From the NCBI GenBank assembly GCA_032358165.1, contig JAALGY010000053.1, forward strand, positions 1,116,001 through 1,180,000: a stretch of 64,000 bases of DNA, written 5' to 3'. A program made the position numbers and the translations under genes. Positions 40,384 to 52,862 of this stretch are shown in pieces (within the stretch, counting starts at the first letter, position 1; each line of letters begins with the position of its first letter). Below the pieces are notes generated by a model. The model searched no databases. It had not been told where the DNA came from and saw only the letters and a program-made list of their open reading frames with translations. The DNA is from Diplosphaera chodatii. Lineage: Eukaryota; Chlorophyta; Trebouxiophyceae; Prasiolales; Stichococcaceae.

Positions 40384-41724
40384 TCATGGGCTCCTCAGCA
40401 AAGCCCAGAGCCATGTCGCGCACCATGCTCCAAACAGCAGCAACACACACAAAAGAATTTGCAAGCGTACAGGCAGAATCTGTGCCGTTCTGAACACTGC
40501 AAGCGGCCAGTCGAAAGGCGACACCCTGAAGCTGCCGACGATGGCATTGTTGAACCCAAACACCTTGCAGTGCTCCTGAACGAGCTCTGCTTGCTGATCC
40601 GATGGGAGGCGGGCTGCTGTATCATTCACGGTTTGCTTCCACAGATTTCGCAGCCGAGTTGGGCTCTCCTGCAAGCGTTGACATCAGCACACTCGGCGCG
40701 GCTGAAAGTCTCACACGGGTCTGCATGACCTGTGCATCAGGTGGCTCTGCCCACCTCGTCTGGGAACTCAAACACGCTGGTGCCATGTCCCTCCTGCAGC
40801 TGCATTGCCTTTCTCGCCATGCGCCTGTGATGCATTACCCGATAATACATGCATTTGTCCTGTGTCCGAATGTTGCAGGTGAGATCAAGGAAGTCGGTAG
40901 CTGGTTGCCAGGTGCGCAGCACCGCATGCACCTGATCATCTGACCACCAGCAAGCAATGCGCTGTGCTGTGTGTACAAGTGCGCCAGCAGCAGCTGCGGC
41001 CGATCATGGGCAATTGTGTCAAGGTATCTGACATAGTCGACTGTGGCAGGAGGTGGCTTGCACTTCTTCCGCCAGCTGGGTCTGCATGCACAGTTACTCC
41101 AACCAGTGTGCACTGAACGGGACGAGCGGCCAGCTCAGCACTGCAAACAGAGAAACACACTCTGAAGCCAGCAGTGCAGGGCCACACCCTATCAGGTACT
41201 CCAGGTCCGCTGCAAAGGCAGCGGTCCTGCTGATACGTGGCAGGAGGGCGGCCAGCGGAGCCAGGGCTGCACGTCACAATGTACGTGTGTTAAAAGCCGT
41301 ACGATGCCGTCAGGCAACTCTTTCGTGCGGACCTTGCGCAATGCACCAGCAGACCTTGAACGGACGACTGCGCCTGGCAGTGCGCTTCGATGGCTTCGAA
41401 GACCGGCTGAAAGTAGGACAAGGCCAGGCCATACCGCTCAACGCGTGTGAAAGCTACCAGGAGCTTGGCATTGACCTGCTTGCAAGGTCAATACCAGGCT
41501 TCAGGCTTCGTGCAGGCTTCAGTATTGCCACACCGCAGCTGTACATGATGCTGCATGTCCCACACATGTTGCCACTGCAGCCCACACACATGCATGATCG
41601 CGACCAACCAACCAACCAGGGCATCTGAGGTGCTGTGGACATGACGACTGGCGGCCCTCAGCCTCTCTGTGAAGGCCTGCAGCTGCTGAGGATCACCCGA
41701 GGACATGCCGCCCTCATGCGCCAT
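40384..41724 (-). CDS. HMOX: Heme oxygenase, animal-type, with C-terminal membrane anchor
   Basis: ATG at 41,722-41,724; last exon open to a stop at 40,384. Exon 1 (41,617-41,724) reads LQAFTERLRAASRHVHSTSDAL and matches the N-terminal helix of heme oxygenases, where the His of KEVHT ligates heme iron; here RHVHS. Exon 2 starts VNAKLLVAFTRVERYGLALS. Later exons give AAFAADLEYLI, VDYVRYLDTIA, then LLLAHLYTQHSALLAGGQMI, the distal-helix region (AHAYTRYLGDLSGGQ in HO-1), then SVFEFPDEV and LRNLWKQTVNDTAARLP. The end, LQILLCVLLLFGAWCATWLW followed by ALLRSP, is a hydrophobic tail followed by Arg, as in ER-anchored HO-1. No transit peptide precedes the domain. Opens heme to biliverdin, CO and iron. 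Some middle exon borders are unresolved. Confidence 0.75.
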
Positions 41725-42014
41725 TTAAAGCAAGTGCACACATGCCAGCTTGCTCACTGCTGTGAGTGCGTGGAACAGACACCGCTCATGCGTAACACGA
41801 TATTTTGTGAATGGCAGACCACAAATGTACAGCAAGCAGACATCTCGAGAATGGAGGGTTTGTCACGCATCATGCACAGCACGTGCACATGTTTGCTGGC
41901 GCCAGGAAGCCATGACCCGCCTTGATAGCCTATTTGCCTGCATTGACATTATCGAAACGCATGGACACACACGTTCCTGTACTCAACTGCGTGATTTGAT
42001 TCCTCGAACTCGTT
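41725..42014. promoter_or_regulatory. Bidirectional promoter space, heme oxygenase / HflX
   Basis: 290 bp between divergent start codons. No obvious motif beyond short CACACA runs near 41,965. Confidence 0.4.
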
Positions 42015-44953
42015 ATGAAATGGCAGTGCCACGCACAGCATTGTCACGGTGTCTTGCAACACGCACAGCAGCGTCACACCCAAGTGTGGGGCCTCAGCAG
42101 AAGGTGTAGAAGTGCGCAATCAGCATCGTTCCCGCGCCACAGGTTGTTACGCGCGGCTGCAGCCCCTCAGCACAGCACTGGTGGTGATGAAACGCAGGAT
42201 CTGCCGGCATGCCTTTCTGCAGCAGAGCTGGCCGAAAGCGACGCAGACATGCAGTTTGACTGGCGCAGTGAGGTCCACAGCCTTGCTGCAGCACTCAGGT
42301 GGGCTTTATGGCAACTGTGCAAAGGGCTGATGGTTTGCGCAAGCTCACCCTGCATCAGCCTTGTCAAATGTGCATCGGTACAACCACTCTACGTTGCCAG
42401 CTTGCAGTGGATGCATTCATGCGCCCGTCGGGCTCACCTCCAGTCTCTCACCCACGATGCCATGTGCAGGGCGGGCTCGGATGGAGCGGCATCTGATGCG
42501 GAGGAGGCAGAGGACTTGGGGCCTGAACGGGTCTACCTGATTGGCGTTGCGGTCAAGGGGCGGCAAAAACGGTACGGCTACACCATACAGGAGTCACTAG
42601 AGGAGCTCGCGCGGCTGGCAGACGCAGCTGGACTCGAGGTAGGCGCTGGTTCCCTGGGATTAGCAGGCAGCCTTCGGGTGGGCACGGACAAGCAGCTGCA
42701 AGCCATGCTGGCATGGCCATGCATGCTCGTTTGATGCACGTCAATCATGCTGACCTGAAGCTCGTTGCACGTCAGGTGGTGGGGTCGACATTTCAGCAGC
42801 TGGAGGCGCCCAGCCCACGGAGCTACCTTGGCAGCGGCAAGGTGCAGGAGATTGTGGAGGCGGTGCAGGCGACGGGCGCCGTCACCGTCATCGCCGACGA
42901 CGAGCTGTCGCCAGTGCGTGTGGCTTTGAGCAGTTTGCCATATGGAAGCTTGAAAGCAGGGACATCCAGCAGCGTGAGTCAACCTTGTGTTGCCCTCTCT
43001 GCAGGGCCAGCAGCGGACCTTGACACGCACATTTGACAAGATGCTGGGCACTGAGGGGTCGATCCGCATGTGCGACCGCACCGCGCTCATCCTGGACATC
43101 TTTGCACAGCGGGCAGCCACCCATGAGGGTCAGCTTCAGGTGAGCGGTCCGCCTGTCGTGGAACCGTTGTTGGGTACGGTGTTTATTCATATGCAGGCCA
43201 GTACGTTGGTGTGTCTGCTGAGCTTCCTTTCTGGGAACACCTGAACAGGTGGAGCTAGCCAAAAGCAGCTACCAGCTGCCGCGCCTGAGCCGCATGTGGA
43301 CCCACCTGGAGCGGCAGGCAGGCGGTCAGAGCAAGGGCATGGGTGAGAAGCAGAAGGAGGTGGACAAGCGGATCCTGCGGGGTCGCATGGCAGCCCTGCG
43401 GCAGGAGCTAGAAGAGGTACGTGCTGCCGGCCACCTGGCTGCTGCGGCTGCTCGTGTGCTGGTGCTCGATCGCCTGCCTGCCGAGCGCCTCCCCTGATCC
43501 AGGTACGGGCACAGCGGAAGCAGCAGCGCATCCGGCGTGCAGAGGCGACCATCCCCGTCATCGGCCTGTGCGGCTACACCAACAGCGGGTGGGCAGCTCG
43601 CATGTCATACCACAGTCGTCACCAGCTGGGATTATACGGCAAGTGCACGGCTCGGCATGAATGAAGCAATGCTCACACCCACAGGAAGTCGACGCTGCTG
43701 AACAAGATGACCAACACAGAAGCCGTCTTGGCTAAAGACGCACTCTTTGCGACGCTGGACCCGACCACGCGGCGCGTCGAGCTGCAGTCTGGCAAGCAAG
43801 CGCTGCTCACGGACACAGTGAGCCGAGATGAAAGCTGCCAGACGCTTGTCAGAGTGACGGTTGTCCCGAATGACAGTGAGTGCATAGAGCTCCATGTACA
43901 TCAGACTTGACACGATGCGTCCGGCATCGCCAGGTGGGCTTCATCCAGAAGCTGCCCACACAGCTCGTGGCCGCCTTTCGTGCGACGCTGGAGGAGCTGG
44001 GGGAGTCGTCCCTGCTGCTGCACGTGGTGGACGTCAGCTCCCCTAATGCGGCAGCACAGACAGACACGGTGTTGGGTGTGCTCAAGGAGCTCGGCATCGA
44101 GCTGCCTATCGTCACCGTCTGGAACAAGGTGACACGACCCTGCAAATGCATTAATCTGGTTAGGAGGCGTGCCAACCTAGCCTGCAGGCCTGCGTTGGCA
44201 ATGTTGCAACACCTTCGGATTAACGCTGCAGGTGGATCTATGTTCAGACCCAGAACTTGTGCGGCGGGTGGCAGCGGGGCGCAAGGCCACTGTCTGCATT
44301 TCAGCACTCACAGGTGTAGAGCTGGCACTGTCTGGCGGTCTTGCAATAGCGTTGAGGCCAGCATTGGCTGTATGCATGCATATGTTCATTGCCCATCAGC
44401 GCTGCAGCGCTGTTCGTGATACATCATGATCTGCTTGCGCAGGTGAGGGGCTGGACGACCTCGCTGTAGAGTTGGAGCAGCAGCTTTCTGCGCAGATGAG
44501 CCACCAGACCGTGCTGATTCCATATAGCATGGGCGAGGTGGGTTCCGCGCATTGGATTGTGGTCTGACACTATGGGCACTGCAGATTCGTGTGTCACATC
44601 GTGCCTGGCGGTGCATTGCAGTGACGCTTGAGCAGAGATGTTGAGAGTCCTACTGCTGTGTGCAGCTGGTCTCGGAGCTGCATAGCTCTGCTTCCATCCT
44701 GGACGAAGAATATGTGGAGGCCGGCACCCTGATCACGGTGAGGTGTATGCATTCTAGGACGTCCTGCACCAGGTCCGTTGCCGACTCTGTAGGGGTGCTG
44801 GATCATGTTTGGCTGTGCGCTGCGCCTCTGATGGCTCTTTCTGGCTGTAGGCGCACATGCCACACAGCATGGCGAGCAGACTGCAGAGCTTGAACCTTCT
44901 TGCACCACCAGCAATAAGCAGCGATGCACAGAGCGACCTGATGCGAGTTTGAG
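42015..44953 (+). CDS. HFLX: HflX-family GTPase, probably organelle-targeted
   Basis: ATG at 42,015 (an alternative frame starts at 42,020); stop TGA at 44,951-44,953. Exons encode the HflX N-terminal domain ([38 protein letters not shown] about 42,820; [34 protein letters not shown]), a helical linker ([18 protein letters not shown]), then the G domain: G1 GYTNSGKS, switch [10 protein letters not shown]3 [11 protein letters not shown]4 NKVD and a SALTGEG-like G5. HflX binds the large ribosomal subunit and splits stalled 70S ribosomes. The Arg/Ser/His/Ala-rich N-terminal extension (about 90 residues) fits a plastid or mitochondrial transit peptide. About ten GT-AG introns, most ending GCAG. 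Length and motif order match the family. Confidence 0.9.
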
Positions 44954-45067
44954 AGTGGAGTCTGTCGTTGTGATGCAACGCGCTGTTCAATGTGAACGCC
45001 ACTTGATACTTATGTATATTAATGGTTGGGAGACTGATTGCCAAATTGATTTGCCAAACTTGCAATG

Positions 45068-46642
45068 CTATGGACACTTGTATACAGTTCCGGACTGCCA
45101 CAGATGCAGGAGCCGGTCATAGAAAGAGCATGTTGCTATCAGGCTCCGTCCGCCCGCATCCTGCAGATGACTCCAGTCTGCGCCATACCCCAGCGTCTTC
45201 TGGTTCGGGTACTCCTCTGCTAGTTGCACGTCGCTGGTGGTCGCGAGCTCCGAGAGCTGGAGAACTGCAGGCACGAGGTGCATGGAGACGATGTGGGGCG
45301 TGGTCTCATTGTCGGCAGTGTCGCACGGGTGGTGGTGATGGGTGCACAGGACAACAGCCAGCTCACGACAGTCCTGGCAGTGATCAAGTCACGTGTCTCC
45401 ACTACTCACCTGCAAAGCCATTGTGCATGCATGCCGCCAGCAGCAGCCGTGGATCGTATGGATGCCATTTCAGGCGCCACACCCCTCCGCCAGTGGTGAC
45501 CTGCACCACCACATCAGTGCAGCTCTACGTCCGTGCCGACGCTGACAGTGCAACCCCGAACAGCAGCTCGGGGAGCGACGCCACCGTACCTGACTGCTGC
45601 ACATGGGTCTGCGCATCATGCGCAGGTCCCACGTCCTCACTTGCTCATCATAGCTGCCGGTCACCAGGAGGTGCTCGACCGCTGGGCTGCTCTGCACACA
45701 GCAGACGCCGGCGCCATGCGTCCGCTTGTCAACGAAGATGGGCGCCTCTGGCGGCTGCCGCACGTCCCAGCCTTTCAGGCTGCAGTCGTCTGAACCGGAG
45801 AAAAGGACGTCTGGCTGCACAGCAAAGGGAGAGTCAGGTATGATCCACGGACCGTAGTATGCACTGCCATCACGCAGCAGATGTTTGCCTGAACTTCACC
45901 TGCCAGCAGTCTGCTGCAATGGTCCAGGCCTCGAGATCGTGGCCTTGCCAAGACATCACCTCCTTCAGGGCGCCCTCAGCTGCCTGGGAGGCAACATAAA
46001 AGCTCGAGGCCCAACGCTGCCACGATGTTTATTGTGCGTGATGGTGTCGCTCTGTACAATATGTTGCTGCCACCTGCATAAGTGCGAGGTGCCCTGTCGA
46101 GGTGCTGGCCGCGGCGCTGCCCTGCCGAGTCTGGTGCCGGGCCCAGTCAACTGTCAGCACCATGCCCTGCCCGATGTCGGCGGCGGCCGCAGGGTGCCAC
46201 CCTTCGACATCTGGCTGCAGCAGCTCCACGCTGCCACTTGCAAGTGCGAGGGCGAGCACTGGTGTTGATGTGTCGGGCGCCCATCGCATGTCAAAGATGC
46301 CGCTGCAATCGCGCCACGCTCGCCGCTGCAGCTGCCACCCCTGCTCCGGGTCAGTCTCCCTTTCGCTGGCCACAAACAGGTACAATCTGCATTGAAAACC
46401 ATTCGGCGGTCGCATGCTGATTAACAGCTGCGCCACGTATTGCTTGGGGTGTGGGTTGGGGCGCAGCATGCACCCGCGCAACACAGGCATGGTGCCGGCG
46501 CCAACCTGCCATTCCTTTGACTGTTGCTCTCGTCTAGCTGGTAGGTTCCGACAGCCAGACACTCCCTGCTGCCCGGTGTGGGACACCACTCTGCACTGTC
46601 AGCGTTCAGGTCCAGCGTCTGCTCATGGTGCAAGGTTGACAT
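45068..46642 (-). CDS. DPH7: Diphthine methylesterase DPH7 (WDR85), WD40 protein
   Basis: ATG at 46,640-46,642; stop at 45,068. The start [20 protein letters not shown] and [11 protein letters not shown] match the first blade of DPH7. Further blades read [50 protein letters not shown] (about 45,800), [17 protein letters not shown] (about 45,660) and the family's closing [11 protein letters not shown] with [14 protein letters not shown] (about 45,150). DPH7 removes a methyl ester from the methylated diphthine intermediate on eEF2, allowing the final amidation to diphthamide. Several introns. The 3' end converges on HflX with 114 bp between stops. Confidence 0.88.
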
Positions 46643-47534
46643 CGCGCTGCGCCATGGGATCAGGCGCCGACGGGGCGGGCGGCTGAGGTCAGCAGGAAGC
46701 GCGCACACTCGTCACACACTGTGTGTGGCACTCAGCTTGTGTTGCTGATGTGACTGTTGCAAGCAGTTTCTGTTAGTGCACCATTCTGGCTAGCCTGCAG
46801 GGTGAGATGCATGAAGACGACTGGCATGAAGACTGATGCAGTGAACAGCTTCCTGATATGCTGCCGCTGCCCACGATCCTCCATGCTCGCATCCTCGCTG
46901 TTGCCTTGGCAAGGTGTACAAAGCACCAAGAATAAGCTACATATACTCTCGTTCGACGCCCGGGAGTTGGCGAGGTGGGTGTTTGCAGGTTGGGCAGGTG
47001 CATGCGCACAGCACCTCATGTGCTGGTGGCACTGCCACAGCTGAGTCGCCCAGTCGCCCTCACACCCTGCCGACTGTGAACGCATGACACACTTTGTAAA
47101 CTCTGTCTTGAACTGCGGTATGAGGTGCTGTGTGTGCATCTCGCCAGGACCTGTGTGACCGGGCGCTGAGGTCACCTCCATGCAAGAGTAGCCGCTGCAG
47201 GAGCATGGAACAGGAGCTCACGGACTTCAGGCGAGGTCCCCGTAGTCACGTGAACTCCGCCATAAACACATGATGCCCACGGCAAGGAGCAAACCTGATG
47301 TTACAGTGGCACATGCTGTACCGCAGGCAATCCGCGGCCACTGGTTGGCTGGGTCAGATCGGCAGCGGGGAGCACCGGCGAATACTCAGAGAACGATTAA
47401 GACGAAGACAACCTTTACGACTATCATAAGCGCACAGGTGATGGTGAAGCTGGGCTTGCACAGCTGCTGATGTGCCTGTGTGATGCATTGCTTCCTGCTG
47501 TGGTGCCTGCAGCCTGTGGACAGCCACCTGAGGA
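46643..47534. promoter_or_regulatory. Divergent intergenic space, DPH7 / GTPBP
   Basis: 892 bp, the longest gene-free gap in the gene block. A 149-codon minus-strand ORF (46,732-47,181) has no recognisable similarity and is not annotated. First exons or 5' UTR of either gene may lie here. Confidence 0.4.
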
Positions 47535-50500
47535 ATGCAACATCGCTGCTTGCAGAGCAGCGGCAACCTGCGCAGCGGCACAATGCACCACAGCCGGCAG
47601 CCGCACCACCTGAGCGCCGCAAAGGCCTCGGATGGCGAGTGGACAGCCGCGCCGGAGCACCTGCGGAGCGAGTCGGCCAGCGAGGACGGCAGCCCGCGCC
47701 GCGTGTCCACCGATGGGGAGGAGCACGACATGGGGGACGGCTGGGTGGAGAGCATCACAGGGCTCAGGGAGGGCGACGGCGCCACGGACCTGCTCATCAA
47801 CGGCTCCGGGGCGGCCCCGATATCCAAGGTGCTGCTGTTGGATGGACCTGCAGCGCAGTGGGATCAGATGCATGAGGCGGGTCGTCCGAGGACACCCTAT
47901 GGCGCTTGGCAGGAGCGTGCCGCGTTGCTGCAACCGCAGGAGGAGGAGGCTGCGGTGGCTGCCACGCTGGCGTCCGCGGGCATGCATGACGATGTGGCCA
48001 GCGAGTTTGAGACGCGGCTGGAGCACGCAGTCCAGGCGCTCATAGCAGAGGTGCACTGTCAGAGTGTCGGCCGTGCCTTCCCCGCACAGTGCTGTGAAGA
48101 TGGCTTTCTGCTGGCTTCCTTGCCTGTGCGGCACAAATAGCCTCCACACTGCGCTGCAGGTGCGGACGACTGGGGAGGCGACGGTGGAGGTGGGTGTGCC
48201 GGACGGCTGGGGACCGGTGGGTGTGGACAAGGAGCAGATGGACCATGTGCTGGCGGTGATGGAGAGCGGCATGGGCAAGGCCGGCTGCGATGTGGTGGTG
48301 CTGCGGCGGCGGAACGCGCACCTCAGCGGACACTCGGTGGATGCCGCAGGTGCCAGCAGCATCACATTCCTGATGATATCGCCTTGCCTGCCGAGCAGCA
48401 GCGCACGGCTCCACAGGTCAATGGTGTGCAAAACATACTGTTTTGGCTCTGCAGCCTCCAAGTGCGGGCCATACGAGGCAGCGGATGTGGTTGTGCGGCG
48501 GCGCAGCGGCATAGCCCAGCCGCTGGAAGTGCGCGTCGCCATCATCGGCAACGTGGACAGCGGCAAGTCCACCCTTGTGGGGGTGATGACCCGCAGGTGA
48601 GCTGTGCGCCTGTGAGGGGGCGTGTTCTGACGGTTTGTAGCATGCCAATGCCTGTCCGTAGCATGCCAATGCCTGTGACATGCCGGTGCCGACCGTGCAG
48701 CGTCCTTGACGATGGCCGTGGCCTGGCACGTTCCAAGGTCTTCAAGCACAGCCACGAGGGCGTGACCGGGCGCACCTCGTCCATCGGCCAGCACAACCTC
48801 TGCGTGAGTGGTGCCCTCCACCATCAGCCAGGCTGTTGCACCGACTTGCACAGAGAGTCTACTGTAAGTCCAAGTCGAGCGTCTGTGGTGTTGCGTGCAG
48901 CTGGGCAGCAAGGGTCAGATCTTGAACGATCAGATGTTCCGCGCAAACTCCTCGGCGGAGTACATCGTGCGTGCGTCCAAGGTCATCACGATGGTCGACC
49001 TGGCCGGTCACGAGCGGTACTTCAAGACCACGGCGTACGGCCTGACGGGCCACCTCCCGGACTACGCATGCCTGATCGTGGGAGCCAATGCAGGTGAAGC
49101 AGTGCTGGGGTTTAGGGCTGTGTCCACTGCCATCTCGGGAGTTTGCTGGCTGTGTACAACGTTGTGTCCTGTGTCTTACAGGTGTGGTGGGCATGTGCAA
49201 GGAGCATTTGGGCGTGGCGCTGGCACTCAAGATCCCAGTGTTCTTCCTGGTCACCAAGGTGCGCGGTACAGCAGAAGCGTTTGCTGATACCTGTGTGTAT
49301 CGCTCCTAGTCGCACTGCATCCCAACAACACAGCCTGACTGGCGTCGCAGGTGGACATCTGCCCGGACCATGTGCTCAAGCACACCCTGGAGTCCCTACA
49401 GAGCATCCTGAAGAAGCCAGGTGCTTGTCGACATACTTGCAGGAGCCTTGGTAGCTGATCCCGCTGCAACCGTGCAAAGAACTTGCGCATGCCCGAGTTG
49501 ATTCCTGTGCATGGTCCACCACAGGCGTCAAGAAGCGGCCGTTCATGGTGCGCACCCGTGACGACGTGCTGACATGCGCCCGCCACATCCACTCCGATGC
49601 GCTGGCCCCCATCTTCCTCACCTCCTCTGTCACAGGTACTGCTTCGCTGATGCTGTACAGGATAGGTCCAGCACCTGCTGCAGCCGAGGCTTGCACTGGA
49701 TACCACCAGCCAGACGAATTGCATCAAAGTCGCTGTGCTTCTGATATTGTCTTCACACTAACAGGCGAAGGTCTGGAACTGGTACGCTTGTTCTACAGCC
49801 TGCTGCCTCTGCGGCAGAAGTGGCACGAGCGCTCGTCTGCCGCCACCGAGTTCTTGATCGATGAGACTTTCAGGTGCTGTGCGGTGTTGAGCGTGCATTG
49901 TGGCCTGTTTAAGGACTTGAGAAACTGCGACTATGAACAAGCTGTGATGGGGTGACAGCTTTGTTGCGCACTGCAGCGTGCCTGGCGTGGGCACCGTGGT
50001 TGCCGGCACCCTGAAGCATGGCATCATCGTGCCGGGCGCGACGCTGATGCTAGGGCCAGACATCGGCGACGGCACCTTCAAGCTCACCGCAATCAAGAGC
50101 ATCCACTACAAGCGGCTGCCCGTCACGCAGGTCAGTGCCCAGCTGGCAGTCTGCACAAATGTTTTCAGGTTGACGCGAGGGTTGCTGGAAAAAACCACCT
50201 AATCTGGCCACAGGTCGTGGCAGGGCAAACAGCGGCACTCGCCCTGAAGAAGGTCAAGCGGACGGCCGTGCGCAAGGGGATGGTGCTGGTGGACGAGAAG
50301 CTGCGGCCGCATGCGTGCTGGGAGTTCAATGCCGAGATTGCGATCCTCACGCACTCCACTACCATTCAGCCGCGCTACCAGGTGGGGCGCCTTGCAGCCG
50401 ACACTGGCCATGGCATGGTGTTTTCACACCGCTAGGATGCAGGGCATTGCACCAACCACCTGAGCACTCCAGCGACAGCGCGAACACGCACTGCGCGCTC

Positions 50501-50815
50501 AGCACTTGACCTACTGCCCTGCACCAGGCCGTCATCCACTGCGAGATCGTGAGGCAGGCTGCGCGCGTGGTGGCGATGGACCGCGAGCGCCTGCGCTCGG
50601 GCGACCGTGCGCATGTCCGCTTCCGCTTCCTGCAGCGGCCGGAGTACCTGACGCCAGGTGCGCTTGTCCCGGAATCCCAGAACGTCATGCTTCTGTGCTT
50701 GAAATGCCATAGGCCGACCCAGTTGTTCGACTGCGAAACTGCAGGCACGCGGTTTGTCTTCCGAGAAGGGCGCACCAAGGGCATCGGCATGGTTGCCCAT
50801 GAGGATGATGAATGA
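47535..50815 (+). CDS. GTPBP1: GTPBP1/GTPBP2-like translational GTPase
   Basis: Start at the ATG at 47,535 (upstream start not excluded); stop at 50,813-50,815. After an acidic N-terminal region ([20 protein letters not shown]) comes the family-specific YVVRR-type segment ([20 protein letters not shown]). The G domain follows: G1 GNVDSGKST (about 48,550), [14 protein letters not shown] (about 48,755), G3 [20 protein letters not shown] (about 48,990), G4 VTKVD and SSVTGEG. EF-Tu-like beta-barrels close the protein ([60 protein letters not shown]). GTPBP1/2 relate to EF-Tu/eRF3 and act in ribosome rescue and mRNA decay. GTPBP1 or GTPBP2 orthology cannot be told by eye. About nine introns. Confidence 0.9.
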
Positions 50816-51112
50816 TCGGAAGTTCAATTGCTGGATGCCCACGCTGCAACCTATGCTCTCACTCGCTGACTGCTTAGTCAGTTTGATTTTATAACCAACA
50901 TGCTATAGACACCTGACAACAAACGATGACTCTTCTCGGTGATGTGTTGCCAGACTGGATGTCCTAACAAGCCTGGGTTTTGTCAATGCTTAGTTGGAAA
51001 CGTACGCAATTCACCACTTTTTCGACGAACTGGTGGCAGGTCAGGTTGACATGGATGCCAGTTGCCTCAGTTGCCTCTCTGATCATTGGGCACGATGCAT
51101 TCGGAAGCACGC
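50816..51112. other. Convergent 3' space, GTPBP / FtsJ methyltransferase
   Basis: 297 bp between two convergent stops, with no further feature seen. It must contain both 3' UTRs. Confidence 0.4.
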
Positions 51113-52862
51113 TCAGACACCAGCAGCTGGCAGTGCCCCATAGCAGCTGTCTAGCTGCCCACAGAATGTTGTTTCATATTCAGTGTTGGCACAGAGCCAC
51201 AACAGGCGGGCAGTCTTGAAGCGGCAGTGCAACAACCTGGGCAGTTCCTGAAGCCAGTGGCTACGGTCTCGCCCACAGCCGCGTAGCTTGAGGGTCACGA
51301 TGACCCATCCTCCAGGTTGGAGGTGCTGCAGCAGCGGCCTCAGTGCAACTGCCATCTGCATGACGTGTGGCAGGACAACAGTTGTGACTTTCAATGTCAG
51401 GGTGCTGCCCACTGCAGCTGTGTTGGGGAAAAGCAGCAGAGACAGCCTCGGCTGCAAAGCACCTGAACTGGATGTGTGTTCATGTCGCTGAGCAGCAGCT
51501 GCACAGTGCCGCCGTGCAGCTGCAGCTGCTCCTTGATGCTCGCGTGCGCCAGCTGCGACTTCAGCCGGATGTGCGTCACATTGGGGTGCGCCTCCACCGT
51601 GGCATCAAGATCCGCTGGGTCGACTGCCAGCACCCGGCAGCCCTGCTGCATGATGTACGATGTCCAGCCGCCAGGTGCCGCACCTGCAAAGAGAGGAGCG
51701 CACAAAGTTTTCGCAGGTGCACACTTACTGCATGACCCCAAGCTGCAGCGGCAGAGATCATGTTGACGGCTGCCAGGGTGCCGCTCAGACCCTGCCCAAC
51801 CGAAGCACGCACCCAGGTCTATCGCCACGGCACCAGACGACAGCTGAGCCCCAAGGTCAAGCGCTGTGAAAGCCTCCTCGATCTTCAACAGGGCTCTGCT
51901 ACAGCTGCACACAACAAGTAGCCTGTGGGTTCAGCAGAGAACAGCGCGCCTCCATCTGGCTCATGCAGGTGGCAGCTGCTGTTGGTAACTGCAGACATAA
52001 CACCGCAAGCGGAGGGCTTTTGCCTGCCATGAGACGGCAGGCTGTTTGCTGTCATCTTCCAAAACTGCTGCGCTGGCACCAGCTGGTAGATGTAGTGTGC
52101 CTGCCAGCATAGCATTGTGGCAGGACGTCCTCAGTTTGTCATGCAACGCTTCACAGGGCTTTGCGCGCACACATGCAAACTGAGCATCTGCACCTATCAC
52201 AGCGCACCCGCGGCCCGTCGTCCAGCTCCAGGACGTACAGCACGTGTTGAAAGCTGCGGGGATCGAGCTCAAAGTCTGCTGCTGGTGCTGGATGAGATGC
52301 TGCTCCACTGGACGCGGGTCGCACTGCAGCCGGATGGCGCCACCGGGTGCACCCTGCCCCGCCAGCGCTGCAACCACGTCGTCCTGCACGTGTGCAGCAC
52401 ACAGCGGGTGAGACTCTGCTGCAGGTGTCACGCTGCGCTGCCCTGGAGACCTGTCAAGGCTCACCAATGACGCGGCTGCTGGCGGGTCGAGATCAAAGAT
52501 GAAGGATCGTGTGCAGCGCCCACGCAGTGGCGGGCTGCTCTGCCACGTGCTGAGCTCATGTGGAGTTGCTGCGACGCCATCGAGCCTGAGCAGCTGTCTG
52601 CCTTTCCGTTGCCGCACCGTGTGTGCACTGGCGCTTAGCACTTCAGTCGCCTACGCCACCAGCTTTAGCACTGAGGGGCTGTCGTACCTTGTCAAGCCGT
52701 CAAAATCCAATGCAGGCATTTGGACCGTACCTTGTCGCAGAACCCGGCCGGAAATACCTTCAATGCTGGATCCGCATGGAATGCTGCAAGTCGCGCGACA
52801 AGCGTTTGGTTTGTCAGCTGGAGAAACACAAGCCGCCTGGCATCCTGAAGCTCCTCTGTCAT
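51113..52862 (-). CDS. FtsJ/RrmJ-type SAM-dependent RNA methyltransferase (RlmM-like)
   Basis: Proposed ATG at 52,860-52,862 (MTEELQDARRLVFLQLTNQT); stop at 51,113. The C-terminal half is an FtsJ 2'-O-methyltransferase: SRALLKIEEAFTALD (first catalytic Lys), AIDLGAAPGGWTSYIMQQG (SAM motif I, about 51,820 and 51,690), VLAVDPADLD, LLLSDMNTHP (catalytic Asp) and LQPGGWVIVTLKLRG (second Lys region, about 51,320). The K-D-K part of the K-D-K-E tetrad is therefore visible. N-terminal exons (FIFDLDPPAAASL; FELDPRSFQHVLYVLELDDG; HYIYQLVPAQQFWKM) are less certain and frames change at unresolved introns. A separate N-terminal domain before FtsJ recalls RlmM, which methylates C2498 of 23S rRNA; the target here is unknown. 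Confidence 0.7.

Noticed and set aside
41053..41628. 191-codon plus-strand ORF
   Set aside because: Antisense to heme oxygenase exons; the minus strand gives clear family motifs.
46732..47181. 149-codon minus-strand ORF between DPH7 and GTPBP
   Set aside because: Composition and sequence show no domain, low complexity or conserved motif; likely chance in a divergent promoter region.
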